Below are positions 8,481-16,725 of a DNA stretch of 18,656 bases, piece by piece. The DNA lies in the NCBI GenBank assembly GCA_910589555.1, contig CAJUTE010000050.1:1-18656 (forward strand), in the 5' to 3' direction. Source of the DNA: an uncultured Muribaculum sp. (lineage in GTDB: Bacteria; Bacteroidota; Bacteroidia; Bacteroidales; Muribaculaceae). Numbering within the stretch: the first letter of the stretch is position 1; the number at the start of each line of letters is the position of its first letter. The position numbers and the translations under genes were made by a program. The notes beneath the pieces are model-generated. The model was not told the DNA's origin. It was given only the letters and a program-made list of their open reading frames with translations, and did not search any database.

Positions 8481-10871
8481 TTATATATTTTCAAGCCTTT
8501 GTTTTCGTGCCAATGCCTCCAGATAGTAGTAGTCGGCATAATTCAACGGCACATCAATCTCGCTGCCGCCAGGATGATGTCCTGTAGAATGCAGCAACAG
8601 AAATCCATAATCGGAATCCGGCGTAGCCTGATAGTTATTGTTCAAGCTATCCACAATCTTATCGGCGTATGCCTTATAGCGCACGCCTTTTTCAGGAGCA
8701 ACATATACGCAAAGTTCATAGAGTCCTGATGCGATAATGGCAGCCGATGAGGCATCGCGGGGGATATCCTTGTTCACATTATCCGGAGTGCAGCTCTCAA
8801 CTGAAGGCATTTTCATGTCCCAGTAAGGGATTCCGTCGCCGGGCATATTTCCGAGCGAGAGGAAGAAATCGGCAATATTCTCACCCTGTTTTAAATAAGC
8901 CTCGTCGCCGGTAAATCTGTAGCACATCGTAAAGCCATATAGCCCCCAGCCCTGTCCGCGGCTCCAATAAGAATCATCGGCATAGCCCTGATGAGTGCAT
9001 TTGCCTCTCACCTCGCCTGTTTCAGGATCGTAGTCAACCACATGATAAGATGAATAATCATCGCGGAAATGATTTTTCATTGTGGTATTGGCATGGGCTA
9101 CCGCTATATTCCAATAGGTTGAATCGCCGGTAAGCTCAGTTGCCCGGAACAGCATCTCAAGGTTCATCATGTTATCTATTATCACCGGGAACTTCCATTT
9201 GTCGCGGTTATGATCCCAGGAACGTATGCTTCCAACTGTCGGATTATAGCGGCTTATCAAGGTAGTCGCACTCTGAAGCACGACATCCTTATAGGACTTC
9301 TCGCCGGTAATATCGTATGCCTTGCCAAAGCTATTGTTCATCATGAATCCGAGATCATGAGTACCCTTATGCCACTTTGCATCCTCGATGGGCCATGTCC
9401 AGGAGATTGCGGTCTGACGCCATGAATCGTCATTTGTGTAGGCATAAATCTGCCACAATGATCCGGGGAAAAATCCCGAACACCAGTCATGGGAACCCAC
9501 CATGGCAAGAGAACCATCCTTACCTATGGTGCGCGGCATCACTTTGCGCCTCTTGGCATTTCCCTCAATTTTGCGTGCTTTATCAGCCTCCTTTACCGCA
9601 TATTCCATCTGTCGGGCGGCAAACGCATAGACATTGTCCACATCATCTGCCTCATAAAACAAGAGATTGAAACGGTCCGACGGATTATAAACACGATTTT
9701 CACGATAAATCGACAGATATTTCTTCGCACGTGACTTCATCTCTTCACCTGCATTAGGATCAGGAAGTATCAGATATGTTGCCGCGCGATAGAGAGTCTG
9801 ACACAGTTCCTGCACCGTTCCCTCAATGCCGTTAAGCTGTTGATATTCCCATTGACGGGCGTTTTTGCCTAAGTAGGGAGTAAGAAAGTCGGCAGCTTTA
9901 TAAATGTTTCTGCCGTCAGCCGAGGTCTTTTTGTCCACATCCATGCCAAGTTTGCGTGCCATGGTCATGATATCGACAAAATGCACAAGATTATAGTGGG
10001 AATAATGAAACGATATTGTCCTGCGCAATTCATGAGGCTGTGATCCGTCGGGCTCTATCTGGGCGAATATGCGTCTTTCAGGAACACTGTTGATTATCTC
10101 TTTTGCCTTATCTATCTTACCGGCATAAATAAGAAATGCGATTATCTGGGTGTCATAAGCCACGCTATGATTGTTTGCCGCATTGCTCTCCTCTATGCCC
10201 TGAGGGCTTGAAAGCATCCATTCGGTCAAATCTCCAAACCATTTCTTCAACTGCTTGCTATCCTTCGCGGTAAATGACTTTGACTGCTCAAGCAAAGCCA
10301 CAGCATCAAGCATCTCCACAAATGAATAACTGTCGATCAATCCGAAACTCCTGCCCTTGTTATTGTTCCTGCCGGGAATCATCTGGGCATACTCAAGATT
10401 AGGATTCATTTTGGTATCCTTGTCAAGGAACCAAGCCCGCAGAAGCTGTGTAGCTTTCTGAGCATACTTTTCATCGCCGCTGAAATACCATGCGAGCGAT
10501 AATGTTATAACGCGTGACGCAGTGCTCCCCAACCGATTTCGATCAAGTTTATTCAACTCCGGATTGGAGACTCCGTCGCGGCTTATATATGGCAGCCCGT
10601 CGGGCTTTGACGGATCAGGCCAGTAATAACGCGCCTGACTCATGTAATCATGCTTATCACCGCTTCCCGGCACCTTCTCTTTCATCATCACCGAGAGAGG
10701 CTCCGCATCCAGAAGCCCATCGGCATTTGACAGCAGTTGAGAGTAGGCTTCACTATAATAGGGTTTGTCAATATTCTGTTTGACACGTGTGAGATGATCG
10801 GCATTCCATATTGATTGGCTATGAGCGACGGTCGCTACAAGTAGCAACATCGAGAAAAAGAATTTTTTCAT
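8481..10871 (-). CDS. Two-domain polysaccharide lyase (alginate-lyase-like) fused to GH88 unsaturated glucuronyl hydrolase
   Basis: A 796-aa secreted protein with a signal peptide (about 1-19, AHSQ-S). The N-terminal part (about 25-405) is an alpha/alpha-barrel lyase of the alginate_lyase superfamily, probably the PL38 type. Signatures are YYWPDPSKPDG (82-92), NNHSVAYDTQ (233-242, His235 and Tyr239 as candidate catalytic residues) and SFHYSHYN (287-294). The C-terminal part (about 411-796) is a complete GH88 domain: HDWCSGFFPGSLW (461-473), Asp506 in HDLGF, Asp566 in VIIDNMMN (the two catalytic Asp positions of GH88), THQG (626-629) and SRGQGW (637-642). The lyase would make 4,5-unsaturated uronic ends by beta-elimination and the hydrolase would remove them. 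The frame is uninterrupted and the domains join without a long linker, so this is a true fusion. It is first in the enzyme operon. The target uronic acid (glucuronan-like, alginate or mixed GlcA-Glc polymer) is not decided. Confidence 0.88.
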   Translation of the reverse strand: MKKFFFSMLLLVATVAHSQSIWNADHLTRVKQNIDKPYYSEAYSQLLSNADGLLDAEPLSVMMKEKVPGSGDKHDYMSQARYYWPDPSKPDGLPYISRDGVSNPELNKLDRNRLGSTASRVITLSLAWYFSGDEKYAQKATQLLRAWFLDKDTKMNPNLEYAQMIPGRNNNKGRSFGLIDSYSFVEMLDAVALLEQSKSFTAKDSKQLKKWFGDLTEWMLSSPQGIEESNAANNHSVAYDTQIIAFLIYAGKIDKAKEIINSVPERRIFAQIEPDGSQPHELRRTISFHYSHYNLVHFVDIMTMARKLGMDVDKKTSADGRNIYKAADFLTPYLGKNARQWEYQQLNGIEGTVQELCQTLYRAATYLILPDPNAGEEMKSRAKKYLSIYRENRVYNPSDRFNLLFYEADDVDNVYAFAARQMEYAVKEADKARKIEGNAKRRKVMPRTIGKDGSLAMVGSHDWCSGFFPGSLWQIYAYTNDDSWRQTAISWTWPIEDAKWHKGTHDLGFMMNNSFGKAYDITGEKSYKDVVLQSATTLISRYNPTVGSIRSWDHNRDKWKFPVIIDNMMNLEMLFRATELTGDSTYWNIAVAHANTTMKNHFRDDYSSYHVVDYDPETGEVRGKCTHQGYADDSYWSRGQGWGLYGFTMCYRFTGDEAYLKQGENIADFFLSLGNMPGDGIPYWDMKMPSVESCTPDNVNKDIPRDASSAAIIASGLYELCVYVAPEKGVRYKAYADKIVDSLNNNYQATPDSDYGFLLLHSTGHHPGGSEIDVPLNYADYYYLEALARKQRLENI

Positions 10872-10943
10872 AATTAATTTTGCTTTATCAGTTAGAACTG
10901 TTCACTTTTAAAACCATGAATTTACATATTTAACCGGATTTAA

Positions 10944-10990
10944 GAAAGCAGCGGGATACCATATATTATCAAAATTATCCCGCTGCCTTC
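10944..10990 (-). terminator. Strong hairpin between the binding-protein genes and the enzyme operon
   Basis: A perfect 10-bp inverted repeat, GCAGCGGGAT (10948-10957) and ATCCCGCTGC (10977-10986), extends to 13 of 14 paired bases at 10944-10990 around a 19-nt AT-rich loop. On the minus strand it is followed by TTTCTTAAAT (overlapping the outer pairs), a modest T-rich tail. It sits in the 191-nt gap after the small lipoprotein gene. It could be a partial terminator or a 3'-end stabiliser that raises the susCD message over the enzyme message. The loop also contains TAATTTTG, a -7-like octamer with no matching -33. Confidence 0.6.
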
Positions 10991-11062
10991 ACTACCCATG
11001 AGAAAAATGCTTATTCTACCTGATTTTCTTTTAAACAATCTCTTTTACCTGAGAATCCAAAC

Positions 11063-11698
11063 CTATTTGATTGTAACCGTCACATAATAATTCTGAGTGA
11101 AGATGCGCACCTCATATTTGTCAGTTCTGCTTTGAACGGTGCTTTCAACATCCTGATTACTCAATTTCACTGATGAAGCGGGATTGAATGTCTGCAAATT
11201 GAATGAACCGCTTTTGGCTCCCGGCAATGCTTTTATATAGACATTCTGCACCCCTTTTTGAGCATTCTTCCACAAGAACGAGAACGCTCCGTCGGAATCA
11301 GGAGATATGACATTGCCATTTTCATCAACAACCTCGTAATCCACTCCTCTCACAAGTTCGGGACCGGAATACTTCACTTTCTTTGTGTCATTGGGAGTGG
11401 GATAATATTGCTGGTCTATAGGCTTGGGAGTCGTATAGTAGAATGTGGTCACGTCATAACTGCGGATGAACTCACACCAGAATTGCATCGGGATGGCGAC
11501 AACATCACCTTTCTCCACCTGATAGACGGCTACATTGTCGGCACTCTTTTTGTTGCTCTCGTAGCCCCATACCTGCGGACCGAAGAAATATACATTTTCA
11601 AGGCTATGGTCATAATCCCAATCATTATCATCACTGCATGATGTGAAGAACAGGCTTCCTATCACAGCCAATAGCATTATTGTTTTTTTCATATCCAT
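11063..11698 (-). CDS. Small lipoprotein in the SusE position (putative surface glycan-binding protein)
   Basis: A 211-aa lipoprotein: signal and lipobox FFTSC with Cys21, then an acidic stretch (SDDNDWDYD) typical of exported surface lipoproteins in Bacteroidetes. I do not recognise the family securely. The segment around GVDYEVVDENG, then FLWKNAQKGVQNVYIKAL, and an all-beta composition suggest Ig-like folds, perhaps related to the DUF4843 lipoproteins often found after susD. Aromatic residues are frequent (FYYTTP, QFWCEF), which would suit carbohydrate binding. It starts 12 nt after the SusD stop codon and so belongs to the susCD transcript. A second ATG two codons in (MDMKK) is an equally good start. 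The role is inferred from position and lipidation: a surface protein that helps SusD hold the glycan. Confidence 0.7.
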   Translation of the reverse strand: MDMKKTIMLLAVIGSLFFTSCSDDNDWDYDHSLENVYFFGPQVWGYESNKKSADNVAVYQVEKGDVVAIPMQFWCEFIRSYDVTTFYYTTPKPIDQQYYPTPNDTKKVKYSGPELVRGVDYEVVDENGNVISPDSDGAFSFLWKNAQKGVQNVYIKALPGAKSGSFNLQTFNPASSVKLSNQDVESTVQSRTDKYEVRIFTQNYYVTVTIK

Positions 11699-11710
11699 TT
11701 ATTTCTAAAT

Positions 11711-13393
11711 TTATTTCCAATTAGGATTCTGTGTCACATTATTGCCCGATTGCGAGATTTCATACAACGGCACCGGATATAAATAATCTTTGGAAGGATC
11801 AAAACGGCGGTCTTCGGCAAACTCCAGCACATACATATCGGCTTCGGCATAACGCACCTTGCCGTTTAAAGATCCTGAAGCGTCAGTAAGCCTGTTTTCA
11901 TAATCCTCACGCTGCTTGCCGTTCTCGCTTGTCACAAACTTCGCGCCTATTATATCCACAGGAAGAACTTTTTCCGCAATCTTCCATCTGATGATATCGT
12001 CATATCTCTTGCCTTCATCAATGAATTCAACCGTGCGCTCACGGCGTATCTCATCAATCATGCTAAGACCGTTGGCTGCGACAAACGCATTGGTAAGCAT
12101 TGCCGGCATTCCCACTCTGCGTCGTAATTCATTGACCGTCTTATCGAGCTGATCGTCGGTGATCGAACCGTTCAGCTCATAAAGGGCTTCGGCGTATGAG
12201 ATAAGCACTTCAGCATAACGGATAATCATCTTATCAGTCCACTCATTATTGACTGAGCCCCACTGCTCAAGGTCAAAACCTTTCTTGAGGTTATAACCGT
12301 TGCGGAAAGAGAATGGAGTATAAGCACCTTTGTAAGCTTCTTCTCCGATGCGGTATATCGTCAAGCCAAGGCGAGGATCGCGGTCAGTGAAAACATCGTC
12401 AAAGCTTGTCTCTGGCGACACTTTCAACGGCGACTTCTCACGTGGAAGACCATCGATGTAAAGGAATTGATCAACAATATTACGGGTCAACGTAGCGGAA
12501 TTTTCCATCTTTCGGCTATTGTCATGCTTGGTGGTGGCTCCCGCGCCATTGGGACCGTAGGCTTTCACAAATATATTCTCCTTGTTCTGGCGACCTTCGG
12601 CTTTCACCTGGAAAAGATCGGAAAAATCAGGATAAAGATCAAATTTGCGGCTCTTGATCAACGATTCAGCGGCACTGACGCTCTTTTGCAGATGCGCTGC
12701 ATAATCAGAGCCCAAAGAATGGTATTTGCCGAATGTGCCCTCAAACAATTCCGACCGCACTATCATTGCTGTCGCAGCCTGCTTGGAAACGTGGCCCCAA
12801 TTGCTGGTGATTTCCGAAGCGTCGATATCAGGCAACCAGGTTTGGGCAAAATCAAGATCCTCATACACCTGCTTCATCACCTCTTCACGCGGCGTGCGCG
12901 CCATCATGAGCGCAGGATCCTTGGTGCTGTTGACTGCATTGAGAAGCAGGGGCACGTCACCGTATTTTTTCACCAGCTCAAAGTAGTAATAAGCCCTGAA
13001 AAAACGCGCTTCGGCGAGATAGCGGTTGAGCACACTCTCCGACACCGATGCACGAGGCGCTTTCTCGATGATATTGTTTGCGATGAATATACGCCAGTAA
13101 GCATCGGTCCATGTGCCGCTCTCGGAGGGAATGGTCCAGCTGCCGTCCGATGTGCTGTTGGCTGCTCCGTTATTGTTCAATTCATCTGAGCGGTAATCAT
13201 GGGAAAATCCGCCGCCGAGAGCATTGTTGCCATTCAGCTGTTCATAAAAGCGGTTGCACGCGCCACGCAGATCGCCTTCGGTCTTCCAATAAGCCGTATC
13301 GGTCATGCTGGTCTCGGGAACCATATCGATGTCACAGCTCGATACTGAAAATGTGACGGCTCCTAATATCAGATATTTTACTATATTTTTCAT
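11711..13393 (-). CDS. SusD-like outer-membrane glycan-binding lipoprotein
   Basis: A 560-aa RagB/SusD-family lipoprotein (lipobox VSSC, Cys20) that sits on the cell surface as the lid of the SusC transporter and binds the oligosaccharide. The N-terminal SusD-like part has DTAYWKTEGDLRGACNRFY near 31-50 and the TPR signature FRAYYYFELVKKYGDVPLL (about 132-150). The C-terminal RagB/SusD part has IIRYAEVLISYAEALYELN (about 389-407), ELRRRVGMP and EIRRERTVEFIDEGKRYDD (about 447-465), and it ends NPNWK as most family members do. It starts 21 nt after the SusC stop codon, the usual coupling. The bound sugar cannot be told from the sequence. Confidence 0.95.
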   Translation of the reverse strand: MKNIVKYLILGAVTFSVSSCDIDMVPETSMTDTAYWKTEGDLRGACNRFYEQLNGNNALGGGFSHDYRSDELNNNGAANSTSDGSWTIPSESGTWTDAYWRIFIANNIIEKAPRASVSESVLNRYLAEARFFRAYYYFELVKKYGDVPLLLNAVNSTKDPALMMARTPREEVMKQVYEDLDFAQTWLPDIDASEITSNWGHVSKQAATAMIVRSELFEGTFGKYHSLGSDYAAHLQKSVSAAESLIKSRKFDLYPDFSDLFQVKAEGRQNKENIFVKAYGPNGAGATTKHDNSRKMENSATLTRNIVDQFLYIDGLPREKSPLKVSPETSFDDVFTDRDPRLGLTIYRIGEEAYKGAYTPFSFRNGYNLKKGFDLEQWGSVNNEWTDKMIIRYAEVLISYAEALYELNGSITDDQLDKTVNELRRRVGMPAMLTNAFVAANGLSMIDEIRRERTVEFIDEGKRYDDIIRWKIAEKVLPVDIIGAKFVTSENGKQREDYENRLTDASGSLNGKVRYAEADMYVLEFAEDRRFDPSKDYLYPVPLYEISQSGNNVTQNPNWK

Positions 13394-13405
13394 TATGCTT
13401 TCAAG

Positions 13406-13419
13406 TTTAACCGGTTAAA
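13406..13419. repeat. 14-bp perfect palindrome at the susC stop codon
   Basis: TTTAACCGGTTAAA is its own reverse complement and covers the SusC stop codon and part of the 21-nt SusC-SusD gap. A half-copy (TTTAACCGG) recurs at 10929-10937 in the gap before the lyase gene. It could be a protein-binding site or chance; a role is not shown. Confidence 0.4.
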
Positions 13420-16400
13420 TTGTGATGTTAAGACCCACTGTCCAGGTGCGGAAGAAGGGGTAATAATTCGCGCTCGGCTTGTTGCCTGTCTCCGGGTCAA
13501 ACACCTTGAGCATATTGGTGTGCTCCCAAAGATCGGTGCCATTAACATAAATGCGGCATTGCTCGATTTTAAACTTCTTCAACGGAATTGAGTAACCGAT
13601 TGTCAGATTCTTCAAGCGGATATAGGACGCATCCTGAACCCAGCGGTCCGACGGATTATAATTGAACGTATTGGCACTGTATAAACGAGGCCATGATGCA
13701 TTGGGATTCTCCTCGGTCCAGTAATCGCGGTGGATGGTCCATGGCATATCAGCCGTAGCGCCAAGAGGTGCTATCTGACCGGCTTCGATAAGCACTGTGC
13801 GTTTGCCTACTCCCTGGAACAGAACTGAAACGTCAAAACCTTTCCAATTGAGCGACAGATTTATGCCGTAAGTATAGCGTCCGTTGGAATTGCCGAGGCA
13901 AACAAGGTCGCCGGGATTGTCAGGTGTGCCACCTCCGGCGCCAACGGTATGACAACCGTCGCCTTGAGCCAGATATTTAACATCACCTCCCGACACTTTA
14001 GCGTCATTGAATGACTGGTAGCCAGGATGAGCGGCTTTATAGTCCTCATACTCCTGGCGGCTCTGCCACAACCCGTCGGTCTTGTAACCCCATATTGTGT
14101 TCAGCGGATACCCTTCAAGAATATCAACCGAGCCTGCCTTAATCGTGTTTTTACCATCATACTTGGTCACCTCATTCTGGCTGTCGCTGATATTGAATCC
14201 AATACTGTAATCAACCTGTCCGATGCGGTCACGGTAAGAAACTTCAAATTCCCAACCCCATGTCTTCAAAGTGCCTACATTTGACTTTGGAACAGTGATA
14301 CCGGCAATATGAGGCAATGTAACATCGGCAAGCATATTGTCATTTTTCTTCCAATAGTAGTCACCTGAAAGATTCAGCTTGCTGTCAAACATTCCCAGGT
14401 CAATACCGACATTGGTGGAAGTGATCACCTCCCAGGTTTTGTCAATTGAAGCCATGGCCTTTTGATAATAGCTTGCCTCACCCATGTTGATGCCTCGGTC
14501 AATGACAGGAATATAGTCATAGAGCCCGAGTACGGCTCCGTTGCCAAGCTGTCCCCACGATGCGCGGAGTTTCAAGTTGTACACATAAGGCAGATTGAAC
14601 CATTTCTCCTGGCTCACACGCCACGCCGCCGAGAACGACGGGAAAGCTTTCCATCGCTGTGACTTTGCCAACCGCGAGCTTCCGTCATAACGCACATTGG
14701 CTTCAAAAAGATAACGCTCGTCATAGTTATAGTTGATGCGACCGAAATATGACATCATTGCCCATGTCTCGATGTTATCGCTGAGCGTGGTATTGGTTGC
14801 GATTGAGTTATCGTAATAGTTGAACGAGAAGAAATCGTTTGAGTTAAGGGACTGAACCTTCGCATAATCCTCGTCCTTGCGGTAGCGTTCGTAAGAAGTG
14901 CCGGCGAGAAGATCCAGAGAATGCTTCTTGAATGTTCCGCTATAGGTGAGCAACGCTTCGATATTATCATGATAATCATGATTTTTCTTTCGCTCAAATG
15001 AGTTGGGATTATTATACTGGAAGCGGATGGTGGTGCCGAGGCGATCATACCACTGAAGAGTGCGGCGGGATGTTGCCTCGCTGTAATATCCGGCACGACG
15101 GCTGGCATTGAGGCGAAGGGAAAGCCCCTTCACAAAGTAATCATGGATGTTCAATGACACCTTGCCTATGAAGGACTCATATTGAGTTTTCTTCTCACCG
15201 CCATTCTTCATAAGATCAATGGCATTTTGCTGAAGGTCGCCATTATAAGGATTTTCGTTTATATCCTCTTCAGGCTGGAAGATGGGCTGACGTCCACGCA
15301 CACGGAACAAGCGGCTCAACAGCCACTTGGAGCCATTGGGATTCTGCTTAAGGAACTTGCCTTCATAACTTGCCATCAAATTCAAGTCAATATGGTCATT
15401 GAGCTGTGAATTGATCTTCATTCTGAAATTGTAACGGTCATTCCCGTCGGGTCCATATTTCAAGATACCATCTTTAGTATAATAGCCTGCCGAGAAAAGA
15501 TAGTTCAGCTCCTTTTTCCCTCCGGTGATGCTCACACTGTGGCTCTGCTGGGTGGTGTATTTACGGGTTCCCTCCTTGACCCAGTTGGTAGACTCAAACA
15601 AGTCCCATCTGCCATTGCCGTGATTAGGACGATAGTTGAAGTTAGGATTGCCCACCCATGAACTCTGCTCAGGATTCCATTCGGGAGTGCCTTTTTCCTG
15701 ACGGCGGCTCTCATTGATCATCTCCTGCTCTTCCCATGCGGTGACGCGTTCAGGCATAATACCGGGCTTATTGAACCCGATGAAGCCATTGTAACTCACC
15801 TTCACTTTGCCTTCCGATCCACTCTTGGTGGTGACGAGAATGACACCAGCTGCGGCACGTGCTCCATAAATGGCGCAGGCGGCTGCATCTTTAAGCACCG
15901 ACACTGATGCTATATCGTTGGGATTCAACAGGGTCATGTCGCCCTCCACACCGTCAATCAATACAAGTGTGGACGTTGCGTTAGCCGATGAAAAGCCGCG
16001 CACACGCATTCCGCTTGTCTCAGCTCCCGGCTCACCGCTGGATCTAAGCACCTGCAATCCGGGCACCTCACCCTGCAATGCCGACAGCACATCGGTGGCA
16101 GGCTTAGCGGCAATCTTGTCTCCGTCGATTGCTGAGACAGCTCCCGATAGATTCACTTTTCTCTGAGTGCCATAACCCACAACAACGACTTCGTCAAGTT
16201 GCTCCGAATTTTCTTCCATCACGATAGTGCCGGAAGCTTTGGATGCCGGAACCTCAAGAGGTTTGTAACCCACATAGGTGAACTGAATTACCGAATTAGG
16301 TTTCACTTTAAGGATAAAGTCACCATTGATATCGGTCACCACTCCGTTATTGGTGTTCTGCTCTCGCACTGTAACACCAACCATCGGTTCACCGGTAGCA

Positions 16401-16510
16401 TCGGTAACTACACCCTTGACCACATCCTGAGCATAGACACTTGATGTGCCCGCCAGCAGGATAGCCACTAAAATCACGATGGATTTCAAATGTTGTTTTA
16501 CTCTTTCCAT
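13415..16510 (-). CDS. SusC-like TonB-dependent outer-membrane transporter
   Basis: A 1031-aa outer-membrane beta-barrel that imports oligosaccharides using energy passed from the inner membrane by TonB. Order of parts: signal peptide (1-28, VYAQ-D), a carboxypeptidase-D-regulatory-like domain (about 30-100, GVVTDATGEPMVGVTV), the SusC-family signature LDEVVVVGYGT (105-115), the plug domain (about 118-230, with GLQVLRSSGEPG and VLIDGVEG), then the 22-strand barrel to the C-terminus. No extra N-terminal STN signalling domain is present, so it is not expected to work through an anti-sigma factor; that fits the separate SusR-like regulator upstream. It is the first gene of the transport operon, with a promoter candidate about 40-70 nt upstream of the ATG. 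Family identity is certain. Confidence 0.96.
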   Translation of the reverse strand: MERVKQHLKSIVILVAILLAGTSSVYAQDVVKGVVTDATGEPMVGVTVREQNTNNGVVTDINGDFILKVKPNSVIQFTYVGYKPLEVPASKASGTIVMEENSEQLDEVVVVGYGTQRKVNLSGAVSAIDGDKIAAKPATDVLSALQGEVPGLQVLRSSGEPGAETSGMRVRGFSSANATSTLVLIDGVEGDMTLLNPNDIASVSVLKDAAACAIYGARAAAGVILVTTKSGSEGKVKVSYNGFIGFNKPGIMPERVTAWEEQEMINESRRQEKGTPEWNPEQSSWVGNPNFNYRPNHGNGRWDLFESTNWVKEGTRKYTTQQSHSVSITGGKKELNYLFSAGYYTKDGILKYGPDGNDRYNFRMKINSQLNDHIDLNLMASYEGKFLKQNPNGSKWLLSRLFRVRGRQPIFQPEEDINENPYNGDLQQNAIDLMKNGGEKKTQYESFIGKVSLNIHDYFVKGLSLRLNASRRAGYYSEATSRRTLQWYDRLGTTIRFQYNNPNSFERKKNHDYHDNIEALLTYSGTFKKHSLDLLAGTSYERYRKDEDYAKVQSLNSNDFFSFNYYDNSIATNTTLSDNIETWAMMSYFGRINYNYDERYLFEANVRYDGSSRLAKSQRWKAFPSFSAAWRVSQEKWFNLPYVYNLKLRASWGQLGNGAVLGLYDYIPVIDRGINMGEASYYQKAMASIDKTWEVITSTNVGIDLGMFDSKLNLSGDYYWKKNDNMLADVTLPHIAGITVPKSNVGTLKTWGWEFEVSYRDRIGQVDYSIGFNISDSQNEVTKYDGKNTIKAGSVDILEGYPLNTIWGYKTDGLWQSRQEYEDYKAAHPGYQSFNDAKVSGGDVKYLAQGDGCHTVGAGGGTPDNPGDLVCLGNSNGRYTYGINLSLNWKGFDVSVLFQGVGKRTVLIEAGQIAPLGATADMPWTIHRDYWTEENPNASWPRLYSANTFNYNPSDRWVQDASYIRLKNLTIGYSIPLKKFKIEQCRIYVNGTDLWEHTNMLKVFDPETGNKPSANYYPFFRTWTVGLNITI

Positions 16511-16551
16511 TACTGTGTTTTTGGGTATGATTTGTTAATAAATTGATGTCA

Positions 16552-16581
16552 CAAAATTAATGACTCATATTATTAGACAAA
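16552..16581 (-). promoter_or_regulatory. Candidate promoter of the susC operon
   Basis: On the minus strand: TTTG (16581-16578), 18 nt, then TAATTTTG (16559-16552). The -7 element is a full match to TAnnTTTG; the spacing is 1 nt shorter than usual, which would suit a promoter that depends on an activator. It would give a leader of about 35 nt before the SusC ATG. No operator for the regulator could be picked out in the 195-nt gap. Confidence 0.5.
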
Positions 16582-16665
16582 ACACTCAGTAATAGCGACA
16601 AGTAAACTCTACATTTTCACAAACAATTTAATACCAATTAATTAACTTTATAAGAAAATAGCAAT

Positions 16666-16725
16666 TTGGTAAACTCACAACACCCTTACAGGAGGGTGTT
16701 CATCATCAGAAAGATGGTTTACCAA
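16666..16725 (-). terminator. Nested inverted repeats at the end of the regulator gene
   Basis: An inner perfect 8-bp stem AACACCCT (16679-16686) / AGGGTGTT (16693-16700) with a 6-nt loop lies inside an outer 9-bp pair, TTGGTAAAC (16666-16674) / GTTTACCAA (16717-16725). The outer arm uses the last sense codons of the regulator. On the minus strand the structure is followed by ATTGCTATTTTC, a weak T-rich tail. It probably ends or slows the regulator transcript before the susC promoter, although it lacks a clean T-run. Confidence 0.45.

Noticed and set aside
12467..13189. Plus-strand open frame of 240 codons
   Set aside because: Antisense to the SusD gene; composition is typical of a shadow frame.
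13415..16510. SusC as an anti-sigma-factor-linked transducer
   Set aside because: There is no N-terminal STN domain between the signal peptide and the carboxypeptidase-like domain, and no sigma/anti-sigma pair nearby.
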